A stretch of 64,000 bases of DNA from Bacteroidota bacterium (GCA_009909035.1 JAAAOB010000021.1:51068-115067), one strand, 5' to 3'; shown: positions 27,533 to 37,004, numbered from the stretch's first letter. Notes: generated by a model from the letters alone, not told the origin. Numbers and translations are program-made.

Positions 27533-27546
27533 TGATGGAACCATCA
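27533..27546. promoter_or_regulatory. Small palindrome between divergent genes
   Basis: TGATGGAACCATCA (27533-27546) is a 6-bp inverted repeat with a 2-base spacer, midway between the thiamine pyrophosphokinase and nrnA starts. It could be an operator but has no family assignment. Confidence 0.3.
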
Positions 27547-27594
27547 TTTTAACAGGCTATTTTTTATGCTAATTCATGCTAAGAATAAGAATTT

Positions 27595-28593
27595 ATGTTT
27601 AAAGAGTTTATCGAAAACGTAGAGAAGTATCGCCGGGTAGGAGTTTTTTCGCACATTCGTCCGGATGGCGACTGTATTGGTGCGCAGGTTGCCCTCTGTT
27701 CGTGGCTGCAGAAAAATGGGCATGAAGCCATCGCCTTTAATGATGACGATATAGCTGAAAATCTAATCTGGCTGACCGACTACTTTCCCGTAAAAAAAGC
27801 AACGAAAGAGCTGGCAGATAGCTGTGACCTGTTTATTGTGGTGGATGGGAATGCCCCTCACCGATTCGGGACGTATGAAACCTGGCAGGAAAATCGTCGA
27901 CGGCCCGTTTTTATGATTGATCACCACCCCAATCCTGAAGACGTATTTGATTTGTCCGTTTCTGTGGATGATGCCTCTTCCACATGCGAGCTTATCTACA
28001 ATCTTTACAAAGAGCATGCTATTGAGCAGATCGATGAAGATGTTGCAAAAGCGCTTTATACCGGTTTGATAACAGATACCGGTTCCCTTCAGTATGATAG
28101 CGTGAAACCAGAGACCATGGAAGCGGCAGCAGATCTCCTGCGCAGGGGTGATTTTAAGCCAAACCAGGTTGCTGAAAGAGTTTTTTCAAACCAGACACTT
28201 CCACAGCTTCAGCTTTTAAGCCTCTCGATGGGAACAATTAAACTATTTGAAGACAATCAGATTGCGGTGATGACCGTTACGAAGAAGATGCTTGAGGATA
28301 CCGGTACCACGAACGCGGATACAGGCGGTTTTGTAAGTTACCCGCTCAGCATTACCGGGATCAAGGCGGCCATACTGCTCAAAGATCTCGATGATGAGGG
28401 AGTTAAAATGAGCCTGCGATCCAAGAGCGAGGTCGACGTCAATGTATGGGCTCGTGAACTGGGAGGTGGAGGGCATAAAAAAGCAGCCGGAGCCTGGCAC
28501 CCCGGACCGCTGGAAAAAGCCATAAGAGATACGGTAACAATAGGTTCAAAACAGATTCAACAGCTACAACTTGAAGAAGAACGTACTATATAG
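27595..28593 (+). CDS. nrnA: Bifunctional oligoribonuclease / PAP phosphatase NrnA
   Basis: A 332-residue DHH-DHHA1 phosphoesterase that degrades nanoRNA and dephosphorylates 3'-phosphoadenosine 5'-phosphate. Metal motifs are SHIRPDGDCIGA (His20, Asp24, Asp26), VVDGNAP (Asp84), IDHHPN (Asp109-His110-His111) and VDDASSTCEL. The DHHA1 substrate motif GGGGHKKAAG lies near 290. The stop codon is 22 bases inside the following protease gene, so the two are translationally linked. It is divergent from the thiamine pyrophosphokinase gene. Confidence 0.94.
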   Translation: MFKEFIENVEKYRRVGVFSHIRPDGDCIGAQVALCSWLQKNGHEAIAFNDDDIAENLIWLTDYFPVKKATKELADSCDLFIVVDGNAPHRFGTYETWQENRRRPVFMIDHHPNPEDVFDLSVSVDDASSTCELIYNLYKEHAIEQIDEDVAKALYTGLITDTGSLQYDSVKPETMEAAADLLRRGDFKPNQVAERVFSNQTLPQLQLLSLSMGTIKLFEDNQIAVMTVTKKMLEDTGTTNADTGGFVSYPLSITGIKAAILLKDLDDEGVKMSLRSKSEVDVNVWARELGGGGHKKAAGAWHPGPLEKAIRDTVTIGSKQIQQLQLEEERTI

Positions 28594-29773
28594 CCTGCTG
28601 ATTGCTTCCGTCGCGCTGACCTTCTCAGGATGCACCGACTATAGGAGCGACGCCTCAGCCCCCTTCTCAGCTGCTGTTGTGGAAAACAGAACGGATGCAC
28701 CGGAGCCACCGGCTGCAAAAAACACAGGCACAAAGGAACCAATAAACAGAAGCCGGGAAAATGCAATCACGGCGGCTGTAGAGAAAGCCAGCAGCTCTGT
28801 AGTCAGCATTTTATCAGAAGCTACCGTTGAAAGGCCCGGATTTCCACGGGATGAATTTTACCGCCACTTTTTCGGCGACCGGTTTCAGAAAAAGAACCGG
28901 CGCATGGGGTCGGGGTTTATCATCAGTGATGACGGGCTGGTCGTTACCAATCAACATGTCGTTGGCAAGAACCCCGCGTCAATAACCATATCCACCACAT
29001 ATGGAGAGAACTATGATGCGGAACTGATAGGGAGCGATGAACTAACAGATATCGCGCTTCTTAAAATTCAATCGAATGAGCCGTTTCCGTTTGTTGAATT
29101 TAGTGACTCCGATAGCGTAAAGGTTGGGGAGTGGGCCATTGCCCTTGGCAATCCATTTGGACTGTTTGATGACGGAAAACCCACGGTAACGGTTGGTGTT
29201 GTTAGCGCCATGAATCGCGATTTCCGCCCCGATCCGAATAATCCGCGGGTTTACCTTGACATGATACAGACGGATGCCTCCATCAACAGCGGCAACTCAG
29301 GCGGACCGCTGCTGAACAGTAACGGCGATGTAATTGGGGTGAACACCTTCATTTACACCGGTGGAACCGGCAGCGGGTTTGTAGGGCTCGGATTTGCAAT
29401 TCCAAGCAACCGGGTAGATCGCATAAGCTCCCAGCTATTAACCAGCGGCAGCGTTGTGCTTGACTATAATCCGGGAATGGAATTTACCGGTTTAACCGAA
29501 GAGTTGGTGGTCCGGTACAGGCTCCCTTATGTACAGGGTTTACTTGTCACAAGTGTCAATAAAGACGGACCCGCTTTTGAGTGTGGCATTATGCCCGGTG
29601 ATATCATCACACGGATAGGCGGAACACGTGTTGTGGGTGAAATGCATGCCTGGGCACTACTTCGGGAATATAGGGAGGGCCATATGATGAATATAGAGCT
29701 TCTGAGGGATAATCAATTATATGAGACCGATATGCACCTCCGGAAAAAAATAGATGCGACGGATGCCGAATAA
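28571..29773 (+). CDS. HtrA/DegP-family serine protease, lipoprotein
   Basis: A 400-residue periplasmic protease with lipobox LTFSGC21, so probably membrane-anchored. The chymotrypsin-like catalytic triad is His129 (TNQHVV), Asp160 (LTDIALLKI) and Ser243 (GNSGGPLL); one PDZ domain follows (about 300-395, LLVTSVNKDGPAFECGIMPGDIITRIGG). A family role in removing misfolded envelope proteins is expected. The start overlaps the nrnA stop by 23 bp, suggesting coupling. A perfect 16-bp terminator hairpin follows at 29820. Confidence 0.93.
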   Translation: MKKNVLYSLLIASVALTFSGCTDYRSDASAPFSAAVVENRTDAPEPPAAKNTGTKEPINRSRENAITAAVEKASSSVVSILSEATVERPGFPRDEFYRHFFGDRFQKKNRRMGSGFIISDDGLVVTNQHVVGKNPASITISTTYGENYDAELIGSDELTDIALLKIQSNEPFPFVEFSDSDSVKVGEWAIALGNPFGLFDDGKPTVTVGVVSAMNRDFRPDPNNPRVYLDMIQTDASINSGNSGGPLLNSNGDVIGVNTFIYTGGTGSGFVGLGFAIPSNRVDRISSQLLTSGSVVLDYNPGMEFTGLTEELVVRYRLPYVQGLLVTSVNKDGPAFECGIMPGDIITRIGGTRVVGEMHAWALLREYREGHMMNIELLRDNQLYETDMHLRKKIDATDAE

Positions 29774-29819
29774 GCATCGGTGTGACTATACTTGACCCGT
29801 TTTATTCAGCACCAAAGCA

Positions 29820-29856
29820 AAAAGCCATATCCAAAAAAACTTTGGATATGGCTTTT
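29820..29856 (+). terminator. Strong 16-bp terminator hairpin
   Basis: AAAAGCCATATCCAAA (29820-29835) pairs perfectly with TTTGGATATGGCTTTT (29841-29856) over a 5-base loop. The T-run is at the stem end. It terminates the nrnA-htrA transcript. The following stretch up to 30031 has no other recognisable feature. Confidence 0.85.
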
Positions 29857-30031
29857 GCCTCTTGATCTCTCAACTTTTTTTAAATGAATTCCCCCACTTG
29901 ATGTATGAGGCTACCTTAATCAATAGTCACTTGTATGATCCAAAAAAAGGCATTCCCTTACACTTTTTTTTAAAGTTTTTTAAGATCGCTAAAATCATCG
30001 ATATGGGGCAATATTTTACTATTTTTGGATT

Positions 30032-31042
30032 ATGCTTTTACAAAAAGAAAATAAGCTAACAACAGAATACCTTCTGGAGGTGCCCGCCGGTCAAACCTCC
30101 GATATCCGTCTGGACAAATACATTACAAGTTTTATACAGAATGCTACAAGAAATAAGGTGCAGAAAGCGATAAAGGATGGGTTTGTGTCTGTTAACGGTA
30201 CCCCTGAAAAGCCGTCGTACATTGTACAGCCTGGTGATAAAATTGAGATCAGGCTTCCGAAGCCGCCACCGCCCGATGCGAAACCGGAAGAGATGGAGCT
30301 GGATATCGTTTTTGAGGATGAGGATATCATCATCGTAAATAAACCGGTAGACATGGTGGTGCATCCCGCCTTCGGGAACTGGACCGGGACCCTGGTGAAC
30401 GGGTTGCTTTACCATACTCAAAAGAATTTATCGAAAACCGATGAAGATACACTTCGGCCCGGAATTGTACACAGGCTCGACAAAAATACAAGCGGGCTAC
30501 TTGTAGTGGCAAAGAATAACCCGGCACACCAAAAATTGTCAAAGCAGTTTGCTAAAAAAACAGCAAACCGGACCTACTGGACCATTGTTTGGGGAGATCC
30601 ACCGGATAAAGGTACCATTGAGGGGAATGTGGGCCGCTCGCCAAAGGATCGAAAAGTGATGACAGTACTGCCGGAGGGACAGGGTAAAAGCGCGGTTACT
30701 CATTTCGAGGTTCTGGAGCGTTTTGATCACCTCGCTCTTTTAAAAGTAGAGCTTGAAACTGGGCGAACTCATCAAATCAGGGTCCATATGCAGCATAACG
30801 GTTATTACGTTTTCGGCGACACCACATATGGCGGCGCGGCCGTACGGTATGGCCCCAATACGGGCAGCAGAAAACAGATGTTTAAAAACCTGTTTGCCTC
30901 AGTTACCGACCAACTGCTGCACGCCAAAACGCTGGGAATTGTTCATCCCGCCAGTGGCGATTATATGGAGTTTAATTCGGAACTCCCGCCAGAATTTACA
31001 CACGTTTTAGACACACTCAGAACCAACTGCGTCCTCAAATAA
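30032..31042 (+). CDS. rluD: RluA/RluD family pseudouridine synthase
   Basis: A 336-residue rRNA pseudouridine synthase. An S4 RNA-binding domain (about 24-85, IRLDKYITSFIQN) is followed by the RluA catalytic domain with Asp150 in VHRLDKNTSGLLVVAKN and GRTHQIRVHMQH. RluD in E. coli modifies 23S helix 69; the exact target here is inferred. The AT-rich DNA just before the ATG holds no credible Shine-Dalgarno. It opens a run of co-directional genes leading to gldC and accA. Confidence 0.88.
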   Translation: MLLQKENKLTTEYLLEVPAGQTSDIRLDKYITSFIQNATRNKVQKAIKDGFVSVNGTPEKPSYIVQPGDKIEIRLPKPPPPDAKPEEMELDIVFEDEDIIIVNKPVDMVVHPAFGNWTGTLVNGLLYHTQKNLSKTDEDTLRPGIVHRLDKNTSGLLVVAKNNPAHQKLSKQFAKKTANRTYWTIVWGDPPDKGTIEGNVGRSPKDRKVMTVLPEGQGKSAVTHFEVLERFDHLALLKVELETGRTHQIRVHMQHNGYYVFGDTTYGGAAVRYGPNTGSRKQMFKNLFASVTDQLLHAKTLGIVHPASGDYMEFNSELPPEFTHVLDTLRTNCVLK

Positions 31043-31062
31043 ATCTATAAGAAAAGATTATT

Positions 31063-31398
31063 ATGTCTGGAAACAGCAAGAAGATTAATATTGAAGTAGA
31101 ACTGGATAGTAAAAATATTCCGACAAATATTAAATGGAATGCCACCGATCTGGAAGGTTACGATGAGGCGTCATGCCGGGCAATGCTGCTGTCTCTGTGG
31201 GATCATACCCAAAAAGATACCCTGCGGCTGGATCTCTGGACTCGGGATATGACCGTCGATGAAATGAAGATCTTTTTTCATCAAACGCTGGTCACGATGG
31301 CCGATACGCTCGAAAACTCCACCAATGATGAACGGATAAGCGGAGACATGCGCGATTTTTGCAGTTATTTTGCAGAAAAAATGGAGATAAAAGAGTAG
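31063..31398 (+). CDS. gldC: Gliding motility protein GldC
   Basis: A 111-residue soluble protein matching GldC in length and sequence: IEVELDSKNIPTNIKW at the N-terminus, LWTRDMTVDEMKIFFHQTL (about 67-85) and SGDMRDFCSYFAEKME at the C-terminus. GldC in Flavobacterium is an accessory of gliding and type IX secretion whose exact function is unclear. It lies 20 bp after rluD. Together with porX 7 kb upstream it points to a type IX secretion background. Confidence 0.92.
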   Translation: MSGNSKKINIEVELDSKNIPTNIKWNATDLEGYDEASCRAMLLSLWDHTQKDTLRLDLWTRDMTVDEMKIFFHQTLVTMADTLENSTNDERISGDMRDFCSYFAEKMEIKE

Positions 31399-31495
31399 CA
31401 CAGGCCTGCAGATCCGCCGGTATAACTTTTAGGTAATAAAGTTACTATATTCAGGACCGACCGATTCAGATTAATTCTCAAATTACCCACAAGCA

Positions 31496-32455
31496 ATGCA
31501 ATATCTTGATTTTGAAAAGCCGATCGCTGATCTCGAAGATAAGATCCAGGAACTGCAGGACCTCTCCGTTGGCGACGGTGTTTTAAAACCGGAGATTGAC
31601 CGTCTGAAGAAAAAGGCCGAGCAGCTTCGTGAATCGATCTTTACCAATCTTACCCGATGGCAAAGAGTTCAGCTGGCCCGCCATCCCGAGCGTCCCTACA
31701 CCCTTGACTATATTGAGCGGATAACGGAGGATTTTATTGAACTTCATGGCGACCGGTACTACGGAGACGACCATGCCATTGTGGGAGGATTCGCCACGAT
31801 CAACGACCAGTCCGTAATGATTATTGGTCATCAAAAGGGCAGGGATACGAAGAGCCGGCAGTACAGGAATTTCGGCATGGCCAATCCGGAAGGATATCGA
31901 AAAGCCTACCGGTTGATGAAGCTGGCTGAAAAGTTTGATGTTCCGGTCGTGACACTGCTGGACACCCCGGGTGCATATCCCGGCCTGGAGGCAGAAGAGA
32001 GAGGGCAGGCCGAGGCGATAGCCAAAAACCTGAAGATGATGGCCACACTGGAAGTGCCTATAATCAGCATTGTTATTGGTGAGGGAGCCAGCGGCGGGGC
32101 GATCGGCATAGGAATGGGCAATGAAGTGTTTATGATGGAAAATACATGGTACTCTGTCATCGCTCCGGAATCATGCTCATCGATATTGTGGAAAACATGG
32201 GATTATAAAGAGCAAGCTGCCGCTGCACTAAAACCAACGGCCAAAGATCTGCTTGAGATGAACGTGATTGATGGGATCGTTCCGGAGCCGATTGGCGGGG
32301 CCCACCGGGACTACACGAAGTCGGCTGAAGCGGTAAAGGAGTGCTGTTTGAAAAGCATAAAGAGACTTCGCAAATTGAAAAATGATCAACTGGTGGATCA
32401 GCGCATTGAAAAATATGCATCGATCGGCGTATGGACAACCGCCGGTGATGCGTAG
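31496..32455 (+). CDS. accA: Acetyl-CoA carboxylase carboxyltransferase subunit alpha
   Basis: A 319-residue subunit of the carboxyltransferase that forms malonyl-CoA, the first committed step of fatty-acid synthesis. The crotonase-like fold is shown by [32 protein letters not shown] and [15 protein letters not shown]. Length matches the family. It starts the packed run that continues into the thioesterase and membrane genes, with only 6 bp to the next ATG. The AT-rich upstream stretch (31399-31495) may carry a promoter. Confidence 0.96.
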   Translation: MQYLDFEKPIADLEDKIQELQDLSVGDGVLKPEIDRLKKKAEQLRESIFTNLTRWQRVQLARHPERPYTLDYIERITEDFIELHGDRYYGDDHAIVGGFATINDQSVMIIGHQKGRDTKSRQYRNFGMANPEGYRKAYRLMKLAEKFDVPVVTLLDTPGAYPGLEAEERGQAEAIAKNLKMMATLEVPIISIVIGEGASGGAIGIGMGNEVFMMENTWYSVIAPESCSSILWKTWDYKEQAAAALKPTAKDLLEMNVIDGIVPEPIGGAHRDYTKSAEAVKECCLKSIKRLRKLKNDQLVDQRIEKYASIGVWTTAGDA

Positions 32456-32461
32456 GATATC

Positions 32462-32893
32462 ATGGTACGATTTCCTGAGAAACCACCACTGTTTCGCTAT
32501 CAGCATGTTCTCAGAAGTCGCTACGGAGAGACCGACCAGATGGGATATGTATACTACGGCCGGTACCCCGAATTTTTTGAAGTTGCCAGGACAGAAATGC
32601 TGCGGTCGGCCGGACTGACCTACAGCTCCCTTGAACGCGAGGGCTTTATGCTGCCGGTTATTTCGATGGAAATTGATTATAAACAGCCTCTGTTCTACGA
32701 TGAAGAGATGCAGATTGAGGTAAAGCTGTTTGATGCCCCCGTAATAAGACTGCACACATACTATGAGATACACACCACACGGAGTGAGGAGTCGTATGTG
32801 AACGGTCGGGTGTCACTATGTTTTGTTAATGCTGAAACTCGCAAACCGGTCAAAGCTCCTGCAACACTGCTGAATATGCTGAACGAATCATGA
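32462..32893 (+). CDS. YbgC-type acyl-CoA thioesterase
   Basis: A 143-residue hot-dog-fold thioesterase. Asp25 in RYGETDQMGYVYYGRY is the catalytic residue of the 4-hydroxybenzoyl-CoA thioesterase subfamily and the family Tyr-Gly-Arg-Tyr helix follows. Such enzymes release free acids from CoA or ACP thioesters; YbgC associates with the Tol-Pal envelope system in proteobacteria. It overlaps the next gene by 4 bp (ATGA), implying translational coupling, and follows accA by 6 bp, which fits a lipid-metabolic role. Confidence 0.9.
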   Translation: MVRFPEKPPLFRYQHVLRSRYGETDQMGYVYYGRYPEFFEVARTEMLRSAGLTYSSLEREGFMLPVISMEIDYKQPLFYDEEMQIEVKLFDAPVIRLHTYYEIHTTRSEESYVNGRVSLCFVNAETRKPVKAPATLLNMLNES

Positions 32894-33360
32894 AGTTTGA
32901 GATCTCGAACACATACCTTTACCTGCTCTCTGTAGCAGGTAGCCTGGCGGTGGTTCTGTTTGCATCTGGCGAGCTGCTGTGGGGGACATCCAACGATGCA
33001 GGGCCACACTGGACCGAACATATGTTTTATGGTATTTGCCACAGGATTCCTGACAGGACATATGGGTTCGAAAATGCATTTATGGCCGTCAATACTCGTT
33101 GTTTTGGTGTTTTTGCAGGAAATTTTGCAGGCTGGTTATTTCTGCCGTTATTTAGCAAAATAACAGTAGGTAAGAGATGGCCAATTTTTTTACTTTTACT
33201 TTCAGTGCTGCTGCAGGCAGCGGATGTAGCGGGGAACATGGCCGGGCTGTGGGAAAACACGAATCATTCGAGAGCGCTGCTCGGCTGTCTTTTAGGCTTT
33301 GCGATTCCATTGTCAGTATCCGACCTGTTTTACCTTAACCCAAACAAAACATCAATATGA
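32890..33360 (+). CDS. DUF2085 membrane protein
   Basis: A 156-residue inner-membrane protein with about four spans. The DUF2085 signature is present: FYGICHRIPDRTYGF (Cys50) and NTRCFGVFAGNFAGW (Arg70-Cys71). The conserved Cys/His residues suggest a metal or redox centre but no function is established. It overlaps the thioesterase gene by 4 bp and is followed by the DUF4199-like gene 7 bp later. Confidence 0.8.
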   Translation: MKFEISNTYLYLLSVAGSLAVVLFASGELLWGTSNDAGPHWTEHMFYGICHRIPDRTYGFENAFMAVNTRCFGVFAGNFAGWLFLPLFSKITVGKRWPIFLLLLSVLLQAADVAGNMAGLWENTNHSRALLGCLLGFAIPLSVSDLFYLNPNKTSI

Positions 33361-33367
33361 GGTTCCT

Positions 33368-33952
33368 ATGGAAAATGAACAGCATCGATCGTCCGATTCG
33401 CTCACGTTAACAGATTATTTGCCCTCAGCAGGCATAATTGGCGCAGTATTTAGTATCATTTCCTTTGCGCTAAGCCTCGCTATTGGCTATCAGCAGATAA
33501 ATTCAGAACCATCGGGTTCCATGTTTTCACCGCAATCGCTTGGGGGAACCTTAATCTGCCTGGTATCCTGCTTTGCGGGTGCATTAGCAGTATGGCATTT
33601 TACAAAAGATGTGACTCCCCACATAAAACTTGGACAGGGAGCGGCACTTGGTTTTTTAACCGGGGTAGTTATCGTCATAGTCACGGCTCTTTTTAATGAA
33701 ATATGGTCTTTAATAGATCCGGAATATACCGATAAATTGGTAGAAGCTACGGTAGCCAACGTGGAAGCGATGGATCTGCCGGAACAACAGAAAAATCAAA
33801 TGGTGGACGGTATGGCAGAGTCCGTCCGGTCACAGCAATCCATAGGCTCGCAGCTATTGTGGGGTATTCCTATTTATGGAATACTAAACCTGCTTACCGC
33901 AATGATTGGTGTAAAAATATTTGCAAAAAAAGAAAACGAGGAGACATTCTAG
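33368..33952 (+). CDS. DUF4199-like membrane protein
   Basis: A 194-residue protein with four predicted membrane spans (near 20-42, 58-76, 85-108 and 165-185) and a soluble acidic loop (about 110-160) between the third and fourth. The pattern of spans and lengths fits DUF4199, a Bacteroidota family of unknown function. The ATG at 33368 follows the DUF2085 stop by 7 bp; an upstream in-frame ATG at 33299 would overlap that gene and is rejected. Family assignment is moderate. Confidence 0.65.
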   Translation: MENEQHRSSDSLTLTDYLPSAGIIGAVFSIISFALSLAIGYQQINSEPSGSMFSPQSLGGTLICLVSCFAGALAVWHFTKDVTPHIKLGQGAALGFLTGVVIVIVTALFNEIWSLIDPEYTDKLVEATVANVEAMDLPEQQKNQMVDGMAESVRSQQSIGSQLLWGIPIYGILNLLTAMIGVKIFAKKENEETF

Positions 33953-33955
33953 CAG

Positions 33956-34894
33956 TTGAATAATTATCAGACGGATCCATCATCATCTACAGCTGAACGA
34001 ATATCGTTATCCTGGGTAGAAAAGAAAGGCTTTGCTCATTGGGGCCTGGCTTTGCTCTGGCTGCTTCTGATGTTCCTTCTTTCGCAAATTATTGTTGCCG
34101 TTGTCGCCGTAGTATACCTGCTTGTAACTGGCGAGGCCACAACTGTGCAGGAGCTGCTGAGCGCGGTAAACAGTCGGCTGGATGTGTTATTCCTGGGTAA
34201 TTCAGCGGGGCAAATTCTCTGTTTTGCACTTGCCACATTACTTATTACCAGGCTGCATACTGCGTCAGAATCCAAGCGATCCTTTCTTCGGATGACGTGG
34301 ACGTCGCACACCCCACGGTACATGCTTTTGGCTATACCGCTGATTTTGGTTATACAACCAACCATTATGTTCCTGGGATACCTAAATTCTTTTCTCCCCG
34401 TGCCCGATATCATGGCAGAGATGCAACAGAATCAATACCAGATGTTTGAAGATTTTTTGCGTCAGGACGGTGTTCTGCTGCTTGGCCTTTTCCATATTGC
34501 CCTGGTGCCGGCATTTGCAGAAGAGATCCTTTTCAGAGGGTATATTTTCAGAGCCTTCGAAAAAAGTAAAGGAGTGATCGGAGGGCTGATATTTTCAAGC
34601 TTAATCTTTGCCCTTTTTCATCTACAGCTAACAAATATTCTACCTCTGGCAACGCTAGGTGCCGTAATGGGGTTACTTACATGGGTAAGCGGGTCGATTT
34701 GGCCGGCAGTGGTTGCTCATTTCATCAATAACGGCTCTGCGGTGGTGGTGGGGTCGTATATGCCCGACACGGCATTTGCTGATCTGACGCCGGAAACACT
34801 TCCGTCACTCTGGATGCTCGGGCTGAGCATTATACTGACGGCTGTTTTGGTTCGTATTATCCTGTATAATTCAAACTACCAGCTTAAAGAATGA
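33956..34894 (+). CDS. CPBP family intramembrane metalloprotease
   Basis: A 312-residue multi-span protein of the CAAX-protease/bacteriocin-processing family. Motif 1 is Glu189-Glu190-x3-Arg194 (EEILFRGY), motif 2 is FxxxH with His222 in FALFHLQ, and motif 3 is HFxxN (His255, Asn259), the metal and catalytic residues. The start appears to be TTG at 33956, with GAGGAG 12 bases upstream, because no in-frame ATG precedes the first span. It overlaps the next gene by 4 bp (ATGA). Substrate is unknown. Confidence 0.88.
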   Translation: MNNYQTDPSSSTAERISLSWVEKKGFAHWGLALLWLLLMFLLSQIIVAVVAVVYLLVTGEATTVQELLSAVNSRLDVLFLGNSAGQILCFALATLLITRLHTASESKRSFLRMTWTSHTPRYMLLAIPLILVIQPTIMFLGYLNSFLPVPDIMAEMQQNQYQMFEDFLRQDGVLLLGLFHIALVPAFAEEILFRGYIFRAFEKSKGVIGGLIFSSLIFALFHLQLTNILPLATLGAVMGLLTWVSGSIWPAVVAHFINNGSAVVVGSYMPDTAFADLTPETLPSLWMLGLSIILTAVLVRIILYNSNYQLKE

Positions 34895-35157
34895 GTTTTT
34901 TCAAACGGTCAAAACCCAACAAAGTTGAAAACTGGGTATGCGTGATGGAGCGAAATATAGAATTTGAGGTAGAGATGGCAAAAAACTACCTTGCAAATCG
35001 ACGAATTCCTTCAAACATCTTGAACAAACGCGATTCGGCTCATAGCATAAATATTGGCGAAATGTCGCTGATCTACCTGTATGTGCCAAAAGAGTTCGAA
35101 AAAAGAGCACGGAAAGTTCTCGCCGAGTTTCAGGATGAACTTGACGACGAATCCTGA
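34891..35157 (+). CDS. DUF2007-type putative signal-transducing protein
   Basis: An 88-residue soluble protein matching the small DUF2007 fold: NWVCVMERNIEFEVEMAKNYL, a flexible middle, then SLIYLYVPKEFEKRARKVLAEF. The family is thought to be regulatory, but no function is proven. It overlaps the CPBP protease gene by 4 bp and the next gene by 23 bp, so all three should be translated from one message. Confidence 0.72.
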   Translation: MSFFKRSKPNKVENWVCVMERNIEFEVEMAKNYLANRRIPSNILNKRDSAHSINIGEMSLIYLYVPKEFEKRARKVLAEFQDELDDES

Positions 35158-35968
35158 CCCGGCCATATTGAATGAACTGACAAAACGAATTCTATTTGCC
35201 GCTCCTGCTGCAGCTTTATTTTTATGGGTTGCATGGCTTGGTGGCGCGTATTTCAATGCCTTGATGGGAGTGCTTGCGCTCGTCACAGTTTGGGAAATGG
35301 ACCGCTTGCTAAGCAGTGCCGGTTATCCGGGGTATATGATTATAAGTATTCCATTTGCCGGTCTCCTTTGGTTTAGCCCCTCCCTTTCTGAGCCCATTCG
35401 AATAGCTGTGGCACTTGCAGCCGCGTTGCCTTTCGGATTAAGTTACACTCAAACCGGCGCTTCTTTTGTCAAAAAATGGACCAGCACCCTTTTGATTGCG
35501 CTTTACGCTCCTGTGGGATTTTTGACAGCAGTTATGGTTCGCGGTTTTTACGAGGGAAGTGAAGGCTTTTGGCTTATTTTGGGCCTTTTTTTAATGATAT
35601 GGGGAAATGATGTGTTTGCATATTTTGGAGGCAAATCATTCGGAAAGCGTAAACTGGCTCCGAGCATCAGCCCGAACAAAACCTGGGAAGGCTTTGGGTT
35701 TGGTATCCTTGGTGCAGCTGCCGGTGCTTTGATTGCCTGGACTGCCTCCAGCACATTTCCGGTTTCTCTGCTGGATTTAATTCCTGCTGCGCTGATTGCA
35801 AGTGTAACAGGCCCTCTTGGTGATCTGACCGCAAGCCGGCTGAAACGTCTTGCCGGCATGAAAGACTCCTCAACGTTGTTGCCGGGTCATGGGGGGCTGC
35901 TGGATCGTTTCGACGCAATGATCGTAACGGCACCATTTCTCTACTTTTATTTCGCTTATATTCTGTAG
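35135..35968 (+). CDS. cdsA: Phosphatidate cytidylyltransferase
   Basis: A 277-residue integral membrane enzyme making CDP-diacylglycerol for phospholipid synthesis. Several spans fill residues 15-200; the catalytic signature is at the C-terminus in LGDLTASRLKRLAGMKDSS and GHGGLLDRFD, and FGKRKLAPSISPNKTWEG precedes it. The ATG at 35135 is preferred over the upstream frame from 35081, which would overlap the previous gene even more. It ends the packed lipid/envelope run. Confidence 0.95.
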   Translation: MNLTTNPDPAILNELTKRILFAAPAAALFLWVAWLGGAYFNALMGVLALVTVWEMDRLLSSAGYPGYMIISIPFAGLLWFSPSLSEPIRIAVALAAALPFGLSYTQTGASFVKKWTSTLLIALYAPVGFLTAVMVRGFYEGSEGFWLILGLFLMIWGNDVFAYFGGKSFGKRKLAPSISPNKTWEGFGFGILGAAAGALIAWTASSTFPVSLLDLIPAALIASVTGPLGDLTASRLKRLAGMKDSSTLLPGHGGLLDRFDAMIVTAPFLYFYFAYIL

Positions 35969-36092
35969 CATTATCTCAATTAATCATTGTGGCACCGGAT
36001 AACTTGTTGTGAATAGTTGATTCTACCCATGACGTTTAGTGCTTGATTCGACCGGAGAATAGATAAACGATGACACTTTATAAAAAAACGCT

Positions 36093-37004
36093 ATGCAAAC
36101 GAAAAGCAAACAATTCCTGATAAGCGGTGGAACGGGTTTTATCGGAGGGTATTTGTGTGAGCGCCTGATGCGAGAGGGCCACTACCTGACGCTGCTAACA
36201 CGATCGCCCGAAAAATATGCTGAGGAGAACTCAAAAAATCAGCAGTTTATCAGCTGGGAGAGTGATCTTTTGTCGGCAGTAGAGAAATCGGACGTCATCA
36301 TTAACCTTGCAGGAGAAAATTTATTCGGGCAGCGCTGGACCGATGAGGTCAAGAAACGTCTGTATCACAGCCGGATCGATATCACAAAACATCTTGCACA
36401 AGCTATCAAACAAGCGAAAGCTCCCCCTGAGCTCTTTATATCAGGATCAGCCGTAGGAATTTACGGGGATGCGGGGGGAAGGCTCCTGGATGAAGAGTCT
36501 GCCAGTGGTGATGACTTTCTTGCCAAAATATGTGTGGACTGGGAAAAAGAGGCCATGAAAGCTGAATCTGAGAAAACCCGGGTAGCAATTCCGCGTATTG
36601 GTATTGCCCTGGAAGAGGACGGTGGGGTTATTGAACAGATGAAACTTCCCTTTTCGCTCTTTGCCGGTGGCCCGTTAGGCGATGGCAAACAGTATGTGCC
36701 CTGGATCCATATGTACGATTTGTGCGGAGCGATTCTTTTTCCAATTGGTAATGAATCGCTCAGCGGCCCCTATAATGCATGCTCCCCGAACCCGGAAACG
36801 ATGAATGAGCTGGCCGCAGCGCTTGGCCGGGTCATGAGGAGGCCGTCACTGCTGCGAGTCCCGGAATTTGCCTTGAAACTTGTGCTGGGGGAAGCTTCAA
36901 CCCCGGTATTGTCCAGCCTGCGTGTACAGCCAAAGCGATTACAGAAACTGGAATTCGATTTCCAGTTCGAGGATTTGGAGTATGCGCTGGCCGATATTTT
37001 GTAA
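36093..37004 (+). CDS. TIGR01777 family NAD-dependent epimerase
   Basis: A 303-residue short-chain dehydrogenase-like protein (SDR39U1/YfcH type). The dinucleotide-binding motif is GGTGFIGGYLCERL at the N-terminus; VIINLAGENLFGQRWTDEVK and SAVGIYGD are family-specific segments, and the C-terminal DUF1731 domain is in RVQPKRLQKLEFDFQFEDL. The substrate is unknown. It stands alone between cdsA and the SRP RNA gene. Confidence 0.92.
   Translation: MQTKSKQFLISGGTGFIGGYLCERLMREGHYLTLLTRSPEKYAEENSKNQQFISWESDLLSAVEKSDVIINLAGENLFGQRWTDEVKKRLYHSRIDITKHLAQAIKQAKAPPELFISGSAVGIYGDAGGRLLDEESASGDDFLAKICVDWEKEAMKAESEKTRVAIPRIGIALEEDGGVIEQMKLPFSLFAGGPLGDGKQYVPWIHMYDLCGAILFPIGNESLSGPYNACSPNPETMNELAAALGRVMRRPSLLRVPEFALKLVLGEASTPVLSSLRVQPKRLQKLEFDFQFEDLEYALADIL

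Noticed and set aside
30020..30027. TATTTTTG as a Bacteroidota -7 promoter element for rluD
   Set aside because: It lies only 4 bases before the ATG, so the predicted start would fall inside the coding region.
29862..30059. 65-codon open frame after the htrA terminator
   Set aside because: AT-rich random-looking translation that runs into the rluD start; no ribosome site or family pattern.
33299..33367. Start of the DUF4199-like gene at 33299
   Set aside because: It would overlap the DUF2085 gene heavily and add residues unlike a membrane protein; the ATG at 33368 is directly after that gene.
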